DNA of 10,808 nt from an uncultured Bacillota bacterium. Lineage in GTDB: Bacteria; Bacillota_A; Clostridia; Peptostreptococcales; Anaerovoracaceae. This document shows positions 6,268 through 10,808 of this stretch, piece after piece (position 1 is the stretch's first letter; each line of letters begins with the position of its first letter). Both the position numbers and the translations under genes were made by a program. The DNA is taken from NCBI GenBank assembly GCA_946628525.1, contig CAMOWO010000017.1:1-10808 (forward strand). The letters are read 5' to 3'. The notes under the pieces were generated by a model, which did no database searches, was not told the DNA's origin, and saw nothing but the letters and a program-made list of their open reading frames with translations.

Positions 6268-7038
6268 CTAGAGTTCTCCCGGCCGCCGGTTTCCTCCGCA
6301 GGCCAAAGTGATGACGTCCACCGATGCTGCTCCGGCATCCAAAAGCGCCCGGCAGCATGCATCCACCGTGGCACCTGTGGTGATTATATCATCTACCAGC
6401 AGGATCGTGGCACCTTTGATTTTGTTTTTTCCCCTCTCTGTGACGCGAAAAGCATCCCGCATGACCGCATCCCTGGCGGAGGGGTCCATGCTCCTGAGAA
6501 GTTCCGTCTTTTTCGCTCTCTCAAGTATGCTCCCGTCCACAGATATCCCGGTCAGTTTCCCGAGTCTTCCCGCCATGATCATGGACTGGTTGAAGCCTCT
6601 CTTGCGCTCCCTATCTCTGTGGATCGGCACCGGGACGATCATGTCCGTTTCAAGGATAGCCGGGTGATTCTCTGCGAAGGCGCAAAGCCTGTCCGCCATC
6701 ATATCCCCGAATTTGATCCCCATGTATCCCTTGGAATTATACTTGAAATCCAGTATCATCTGCCTCTCTTTGAGGCCGTAGGTCATGCAGCTTATCCCTC
6801 TCCGAAAATCGTGCTCCCGCATCATGCAGTTGTAGCAAAGCTGCCCTCTGTACGTGTCCTGCAGCGCCTTGCCGCATTTGATGCAGCTTCTGCCGTTGAT
6901 CCAGTGGATGTCCTCCATGCAGGCATCGCAAAGTGAGTACATCCTGTCTCTGTCGATCAGACTCCCGCAGCATATGCAGTAGATATTCGACGGAAAGAGC
7001 CACTCCATGAGCTCATCGTATATTTTTTTGATCTTCAC
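6268..7038 (-). CDS. comFC: ComF-family phosphoribosyltransferase-like protein
   Basis: ComFC/GntX-family proteins join N-terminal zinc-binding cysteines to a phosphoribosyltransferase fold and are needed for DNA uptake in competent bacteria. The 256-residue protein has four CxxC pairs (21/24, 37/40, 52/55, 68/71), enough for two zinc sites. Next come the family signature VPVPIHRDRERKRGFNQ (135-151), a KKTELLRSMDPSAR segment (176-189), and the PRPP-binding loop ILLVDDIITTGAT (212-224). The start is GTG with AGGAG five bases upstream. A later ATG at codon 11 would begin just before LFPSN and has a weaker site. It lies 45 bases downstream of recD2 and is probably cotranscribed with it. The usual helicase partner gene comFA is not adjacent, so its role in competence here is not proven. 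The exact biochemical reaction of this family is unclear. Confidence 0.9.
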   Translation of the reverse strand: MKIKKIYDELMEWLFPSNIYCICCGSLIDRDRMYSLCDACMEDIHWINGRSCIKCGKALQDTYRGQLCYNCMMREHDFRRGISCMTYGLKERQMILDFKYNSKGYMGIKFGDMMADRLCAFAENHPAILETDMIVPVPIHRDRERKRGFNQSMIMAGRLGKLTGISVDGSILERAKKTELLRSMDPSARDAVMRDAFRVTERGKNKIKGATILLVDDIITTGATVDACCRALLDAGAASVDVITLACGGNRRPGEL

Positions 7039-7083
7039 ACGTGCTCCTGTCTTCCCCCGAGCGCGTCATTTTTGTCAGAGCCA

Positions 7084-9303
7084 TCAGGCTCCGATCTCCA
7101 GCAACCGTTTCAACCGGTACCCCAGGCCGGAATACCGCATGCTGATCCTGTTATTGTCCACCATGGCATCCAGCTTATTTTCCGAGCCCACCAGAACCAC
7201 CACTTGCTTGCCCCTGGTCACTGCCGTATACAAAAGATTCCTCGTCGCGAGCATCGGCGGGAACCAGCTCACCGGCATGATGATGATCGGAAATTCCGAC
7301 CCCTGACTCTTATGGACCGTCACGGCGTAGGCAAGTTCCAGTTCATCCAGCTGACTGAACTGATACGTGACGTATTTCACATCATCAAAGATGACGGTCA
7401 GCTCTCCGAACTCCTTGTCGATGGTATCAATGAAGCCCACATCGCCGTTAAAAACGCCTTCGCCCTCCGTGAAATCCTCCCGGTTCTTCCACTCGAGCTG
7501 GTAGTTGTTCCGGATCTGCATCACCTTGTCGCCCTCGCGGAACACCCTGTCCCCGTGGGACTTCTCTTCCTTCGAAGGATCCGGCGGATTGAGCACCGCC
7601 TGCAGCTCCGCGTTCATATTGAAAGTGCCCAGGATCCCTTTGCGGACCGGCGTCAACACCTGTATATCGCCTATTGGCGATATATCGTCGTAGTACTCCG
7701 GCAGCCTCTTGATGCAAAGATCCTTGATGGTCTGCAGCATCTCTTTTTCTTTGCTTCTTCTCAGCATGAAGAAGTCCTTATCCTTGGCGTTCAGGTCCGG
7801 ATACTCCCCCCTGTTGATCCTGTGGGCATTCACCACGATCATGCTTTCCGCCGCCTGCCGGAAGATCTCCGTAAGTCTCGTGGTGAGGACATACTCGCTG
7901 TCGAGAATATCCCTGAGGACATTGCCCGCCCCCACAGAAGGAAGCTGATCCGCATCCCCCACGATGATGAACCGGGTCCCCGGCCGGATGGCACTGACGA
8001 GACCGTTCATGAGCATCAGATCGATCATGGACGCCTCGTCCACGATCACGGCATCGTAATCCAAAGGGTCGTCTGCCGTCTTGCCGAACCGCATCATGGC
8101 TTCGTCCTCCGAAAAGTAGTACTCCAAAAGTCTGTGGATGGTGGAAGCGTAGTGGCCGGACGTCTCCGTGATCCTTTTGGCCGCCCTGCCGGTAGGCGCC
8201 GCGATGGCCACCTTGTGACCGCCTGCCTCCAGTATATTGATCAGTGTATTGATGATCGTCGTTTTGCCCGTTCCCGGACCGCCGGTTATCACCGAGACCC
8301 CGCTTCCGATGGAAAGGGTGACGGCTCTCTTCTGGCGTTCCGACAGAGGGATACCGCTGTCCCGCTCCGTTTGGAGCACCATGCTCTCGATGCTCCCCGC
8401 GATCGGCTTCAGCCGTGCTCCGTTCAGCTTCGACAGGCACTTGCATATGTTCTGCTCCGCCATGTAGTACGGCATGAGATATACATTGACTCTGCCCTCC
8501 ATGGTCTCCATCTGCACATCGCCGTCAAAGGCCATCTCCGGGAGCACGTCAGATACCTGCTCCTTCGTCAGTTCCATCAGCCCGGCCGCCTGCTCGCAAA
8601 GCACGTCCATCGGCAGGTACGTGCTCCCCTCTGATGCGTAATACACCAGCGTATATCTGATCCCGCTTTTGATCCTGAAAGGATCATCCTGGCTGATCCC
8701 GATCTTCTGGGCAATGGCATCCGCCTTCTTGAACCCGATCCCGAAGACTTCGTCCACCAGCCTGTACGGATTCTCCTCCACTGCCGCGATGGTCTCCGGC
8801 CCGTACACCTGATACAGCTTCAAAGCGTACGCAGGTCCAATGCCGTAACTTTGCAGGTGCAAAGTGATGTCGGCGAACTCCCTGTGCGCCCTGTAGGATT
8901 CCGCGATGCGCGCCGCCGTCTTCTCACCGATCCCGGAGATCTCCGTCAACCTCTCGGGTTCTTCCCCGATGATCTCAAGCGTGTCCGCGCCGAACTTCTC
9001 TACGATGAGACGCGCCGTCTTTTTGCCCACGCCCTTGAGGATGCCGGAGGCCAGAAACTCGCGGATCCCTTCCTTCGTGGACGGCATCGCCTCCTCGAAT
9101 TCTTTGATGGCGAACTGCTCTCCGTACGTAGGATGCTCCTTGAACTGGCCGCGGAGCTTGTAGCTTGCGCCAACGTGCACGGACGGAAGGTTTCCCACCA
9201 CGGTGAAGGCTTCTGTTTCCGTTTCAAAAATGGCTACCGTGTAGCCATTTTCGTTGTTGTGAAATATGATCTCTACTATTGCGCCTTCGTATTCTTCAAG
9301 CAT
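7084..9303 (-). CDS. recD2: RecD2-type 5'-3' DNA helicase
   Basis: RecD2 (YrrC) is an SF1B DNA helicase found in bacteria without RecBC and linked to DNA repair and replication-fork stability. From the ATG at 9303 the protein has 739 residues. The N-terminal part carries an OB-like start (EGAIVEIIFHNNENGYTV) and helix-hairpin-helix segments (about 90-140, GVGKK and GIGEK). The helicase core then shows Walker A GGPGTGKTT (341-349), Walker B VDEASMID (421-428), GDADQLPSVG (449-458), HKSQGSEF (664-671) and TAVTRGK (693-699). All catalytic residues are in place. An in-frame GTG at 9318 would add five residues, but a possible binding site lies too close to it; relatives start close to the E/L-x-G motif, so the ATG is preferred, though its own site (GGTGAG, ten bases away) is weak. 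It follows yhaM after 144 bases and precedes comFC. Confidence 0.95.
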   Translation of the reverse strand: MLEEYEGAIVEIIFHNNENGYTVAIFETETEAFTVVGNLPSVHVGASYKLRGQFKEHPTYGEQFAIKEFEEAMPSTKEGIREFLASGILKGVGKKTARLIVEKFGADTLEIIGEEPERLTEISGIGEKTAARIAESYRAHREFADITLHLQSYGIGPAYALKLYQVYGPETIAAVEENPYRLVDEVFGIGFKKADAIAQKIGISQDDPFRIKSGIRYTLVYYASEGSTYLPMDVLCEQAAGLMELTKEQVSDVLPEMAFDGDVQMETMEGRVNVYLMPYYMAEQNICKCLSKLNGARLKPIAGSIESMVLQTERDSGIPLSERQKRAVTLSIGSGVSVITGGPGTGKTTIINTLINILEAGGHKVAIAAPTGRAAKRITETSGHYASTIHRLLEYYFSEDEAMMRFGKTADDPLDYDAVIVDEASMIDLMLMNGLVSAIRPGTRFIIVGDADQLPSVGAGNVLRDILDSEYVLTTRLTEIFRQAAESMIVVNAHRINRGEYPDLNAKDKDFFMLRRSKEKEMLQTIKDLCIKRLPEYYDDISPIGDIQVLTPVRKGILGTFNMNAELQAVLNPPDPSKEEKSHGDRVFREGDKVMQIRNNYQLEWKNREDFTEGEGVFNGDVGFIDTIDKEFGELTVIFDDVKYVTYQFSQLDELELAYAVTVHKSQGSEFPIIIMPVSWFPPMLATRNLLYTAVTRGKQVVVLVGSENKLDAMVDNNRISMRYSGLGYRLKRLLEIGA

Positions 9304-9447
9304 CCGCTGTTTTCTCACCTTCCCGTTTCGCTATATTTCGATCGTTACATTCTGCTCGTTTCTTCCCACCGGATGGTCGAACGTTCGACCACCCGCGTCC
9401 GGCTTTGCCGCTCACTTTGCGGTCCACCTTCGCGGCTTCAGGAGCCG
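9304..9447. other. Gap between yhaM and recD2, no convincing gene or promoter
   Basis: These 144 bases hold an 18-bp palindrome (9374-9391) and two short hairpins (9433-9447 just after the yhaM stop, and 9400-9410). Neither hairpin has a U-tract. I find no good sigma-A hexamer pair for recD2, so read-through from yhaM is the simplest source of its transcript. One minus-strand frame (9490 to 9296) is open across the whole gap but has no recognised similarity. Confidence 0.5.
9374..9391. repeat. 18-bp perfect palindrome upstream of recD2
   Basis: TGGTCGAACGTTCGACCA is perfectly self-complementary. After one mismatch the symmetry resumes for three more pairs (9370-9372 with 9393-9395). It could be a protein-binding dyad or an mRNA hairpin. 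The core CGAACGTTCG lacks the four-base spacer of the Bacillus/Clostridia LexA box. Confidence 0.6.
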
Positions 9448-10407
9448 TCAAAACTTTGCATGATATATATTCCTGTTGTCGAGGGTCCATACTCTTTCGC
9501 TGAACTCGCCCGGCTCTGTCTTCTCGATGGCTTCCTGCATATCGAACATCTTGGCATCGATCATGTCAAGATAGTGGAGCATCTCGGCCTCCGGGAACAT
9601 TGGTCTCTTGGGGCTTCCGAATTCCGGCTCGTAGTGGTGCGTGAGCATCATGTGCTCCAGCATGATGGCTTTCTCTTCCGGGATTGCCAGTTCTCTCGCC
9701 AGTCTGTCGACGCTCTTGACTCCCTGCACCAGATGTCCCAGCATCTTGCCTTCGAATGAGTAGCCTGTCGATACGCCCAGTTCATTCGATTCGATCTCGT
9801 TGATCTTCTCCATGTCGTGAAGGATGACGCCGGCCATGACCAGTTCTGCATTGAGATTCGTGTATACCTGGCAGGCTCTCTCCCCCATCATGAGCATGCG
9901 CTTCACATGGTAGAGAAGTCCCGCAAGTTCTGCATGGTGGTTCTTCTGGGCCGCAGGATAGTACATGAGTTTCTCCTTGTTGTCCTCCAGCTGCTTGAGA
10001 CAGATCCTCCGCAGATCCTCGTCCTTGAAGGAATCGGCCTTGCTGTAGATGTACTCGTACATTTCCTCCGGCTTCTCCGGCGCCGCCTTGATGTAGTCCG
10101 TCATCTCGATGTTGTCCTCGGCGCCCGTATGCCGGATCCTGGAGATCCGCAGCTGCTTCATGCCGTTCCACTCGTTGACGATGGCCCGCACCTTGATCAC
10201 TTTGCCGGCTTCGATCTTCTTCAGGCCCGGCAGTTCTTCGTCGGCGATATCCCACTTCTTCGCGCTGATCTCCCCCGTGCTGTCCGCGAGGAGAAGATCC
10301 AGGTACGCCTTCTTGTTGGACCCCACCTTGACCTCAGATTTCTTCACCAGAAAATAGGAGGTGACATCCTGATTGACTTTGATATCCGAAATATATATAT
10401 CTTTCAT
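9448..10407 (-). CDS. yhaM: YhaM-family 3'-5' exoribonuclease (OB fold plus HD domain)
   Basis: YhaM-type proteins degrade short RNA and single-stranded DNA from the 3' end, trimming transcript ends in Firmicutes. The 319-residue product matches the family length. An N-terminal OB-fold domain (about 12-95) contains SYFLVKKSEVKVGSNKKAYL, DSTGEISAKKWD and NGMKQLRI. A metal-dependent HD domain follows (about 155-300). Probable metal ligands are His158 or His167, the HD pair His197-Asp198 in GVILHDMEKI, His225, THH (256-258), and Asp284 in DMIDAK. Start: ATG with AAAGGA eight bases upstream. An extended -10 promoter lies about 35 bases before it. recD2 follows after 144 bases. Alternative names for the family include CBF1; the fold and the order OB then HD make the family call strong, while the substrate is inferred. 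Confidence 0.92.
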   Translation of the reverse strand: MKDIYISDIKVNQDVTSYFLVKKSEVKVGSNKKAYLDLLLADSTGEISAKKWDIADEELPGLKKIEAGKVIKVRAIVNEWNGMKQLRISRIRHTGAEDNIEMTDYIKAAPEKPEEMYEYIYSKADSFKDEDLRRICLKQLEDNKEKLMYYPAAQKNHHAELAGLLYHVKRMLMMGERACQVYTNLNAELVMAGVILHDMEKINEIESNELGVSTGYSFEGKMLGHLVQGVKSVDRLARELAIPEEKAIMLEHMMLTHHYEPEFGSPKRPMFPEAEMLHYLDMIDAKMFDMQEAIEKTEPGEFSERVWTLDNRNIYHAKF

Positions 10408-10440
10408 TTTCTTGATCCTTTCAGCCCTTACCTTTCTCGT

Positions 10441-10449
10441 ATTATATCA
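10441..10449 (-). promoter_or_regulatory. Extended -10 promoter of yhaM
   Basis: A perfect TATAAT (10441-10446) on the minus strand is preceded by TG one base away (TGATATAAT). No good -35 hexamer is seen at 16-18 bases. The predicted start is near 10434, giving a leader of about 27 bases. It lies directly after the terminator at 10474-10522. Confidence 0.7.
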
Positions 10450-10473
10450 TAGAGATGGTGATATTTGGCATCT

Positions 10474-10522
10474 GAATAAAAAAGAATGCCTGCCGCATTA
10501 TCAGGGGTAAGTGCAGCAGACA
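10474..10522 (-). terminator. Strong intrinsic terminator upstream of yhaM
   Basis: An 11-pair stem (10487-10497 with 10512-10522, including two G/U pairs) encloses a 14-base loop. On the minus strand it is followed by TTCTTTTTTATT. It ends transcription entering from the tuf side, or from an unrecognised small transcript in 10523-10680. On the plus strand it is followed by TCCTTTTG, so weak bidirectional use is possible. Confidence 0.85.
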
Positions 10523-10680
10523 TCCTTTTGTAATAATAGCTTCCATAATGGGGGTGGTTTCATATCGCGTCTGTCGTGATCTTCGGGCCGTTCTTTTTCA
10601 GGTCGACCTTCTGCATGTGTTTTTTTCGGACCTTTACCGGGAGCACGTCGATTCCCCGCGTTTGCGAGGTTTCCTTATAC
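10523..10680. other. Stretch between two minus-strand terminators, function not recognised
   Basis: No known gene or RNA family is recognised. On the minus strand a small frame begins at GTG (10646) or ATG (10616) and ends at a TGA (10560-10562), giving 28 or 18 residues. The product is lysine-rich (MQKVDLKKNGPKITTDAI) with GGGG seven bases before the GTG. A six-pair hairpin CCTCGC-AAAC-GCGGGG (10655-10670) and a 10-bp palindrome AGGTCGACCT (10600-10609) are also present. TATAAG (near 10677) could be a weak -10, without a good -35. Confidence 0.4.
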
Positions 10681-10710
10681 AACAAAAGGCCCTGCCTTTC
10701 GGCAGGGCTT
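10681..10710 (-). terminator. Intrinsic terminator of tuf
   Basis: An eight-pair GC-rich stem (10689-10696 with 10701-10708), extended by one A-T pair after a G/U, has a GAAA loop on the minus strand. CTTTTGTTG follows. It lies about 50 bases after the tuf stop codon. Confidence 0.85.
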
Positions 10711-10759
10711 CATTGTTAATCTCAGTTTTGACCTGATATCACGTATCGCGATGGTCTGT

Positions 10760-10808
10760 CTACTCGATGATCTCTACTACTACGCCGGATCCTACTGTTC
10801 TTCCGCCT
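10760..10808 (-). CDS. tuf: Elongation factor Tu, C-terminal end
   Basis: Only the last 15 codons and the TAG stop are inside the window, on the minus strand, reading GGRTVGSGVVVEIIE. This is the C-terminal end of EF-Tu, the GTPase that brings aminoacyl-tRNA to the ribosome; the GGRTVGxG segment of domain 3 is highly conserved in the family. The body of the gene lies outside the window. A strong terminator follows about 50 bases later, so this is the last gene of its transcription unit. The call rests on a short peptide but a very distinctive one. Confidence 0.85.
   Translation of the reverse strand, partial: GGRTVGSGVVVEIIE

Noticed and set aside
7078..7091. Hairpin at the end of recD2 as a terminator
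   Set aside because: The five-pair stem includes the recD2 stop codon and is followed by TGACAAAAATG, not a U-tract.
7072..8634. A 520-residue plus-strand frame opposite recD2
   Set aside because: It lies antisense to an intact helicase gene with all motifs. Its histidine- and arginine-rich composition is that of a mirror frame of GC-biased codons.
9375..9390. A LexA (SOS) box before recD2
   Set aside because: The arms CGAAC and GTTCG are present but directly joined; the Bacillus/Clostridia box needs four bases between them.
9296..9490. A 64-residue minus-strand frame bridging yhaM and recD2
   Set aside because: It overlaps both genes out of frame, has no clear ribosome binding site and encodes no recognised motif. 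It is probably chance openness of the gap.
10548..10736. A 62-residue plus-strand frame in the region after tuf
   Set aside because: It runs straight through the tuf terminator hairpin and has no similarity to a known protein. Several bases before its ATG do not form a ribosome binding site.

Overview
The window reads as the chromosome of a Clostridia-type Firmicute (Eubacteriales) with a fairly balanced base composition. The evidence is the c-di-AMP/cell-wall operon cdaA-cdaR-glmM-glmS, a long-form ribosome hibernation factor, a YhaM-family nuclease, RecD2, strong AGGAGG-type ribosome binding sites and sigma-A promoters. Every gene I can support lies on the minus strand, so transcription runs from high to low coordinates. 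I see no insertion sequence, phage gene, CRISPR array, tRNA or rRNA.

In transcription order, the window opens with the last codons of tuf (EF-Tu, 10760-10808) and its terminator. A 165-base stretch without a recognisable gene follows, closed by a second strong terminator. Next come an extended -10 promoter and yhaM (OB-fold plus HD exoribonuclease, 9448-10407), then recD2 (7084-9303) and comFC (6268-7038). After comFC lies a structured RNA of about 200 nt (about 6042-6241), closed by a 22-position helix and ended by a U-rich tract. Its place directly upstream of hpf (raiA), its size and its closing helix fit the raiA-motif noncoding RNA. hpf (5435-5962) has its own sigma-A promoter and terminator.

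A second clear promoter (5279-5307), with an inverted repeat just upstream, drives the operon cdaA (diadenylate cyclase) - cdaR (its YbbR-domain regulator) - glmM (phosphoglucosamine mutase) - glmS (glucosamine-6-phosphate synthase). The operon couples c-di-AMP production to amino-sugar synthesis for peptidoglycan. Weak hairpin termination may allow read-through into an adenosylhomocysteinase gene whose first 67 codons close the window (1-201).

The protein genes are ordinary housekeeping genes. The points of most interest are in RNA and control regions: the raiA-type RNA, the dyads at the hpf and cdaA promoters, an 18-bp palindrome upstream of recD2, overlapping hairpins between hpf and cdaA, the unexplained segment between two terminators after tuf, and a substitution in a normally conserved GlmS segment.
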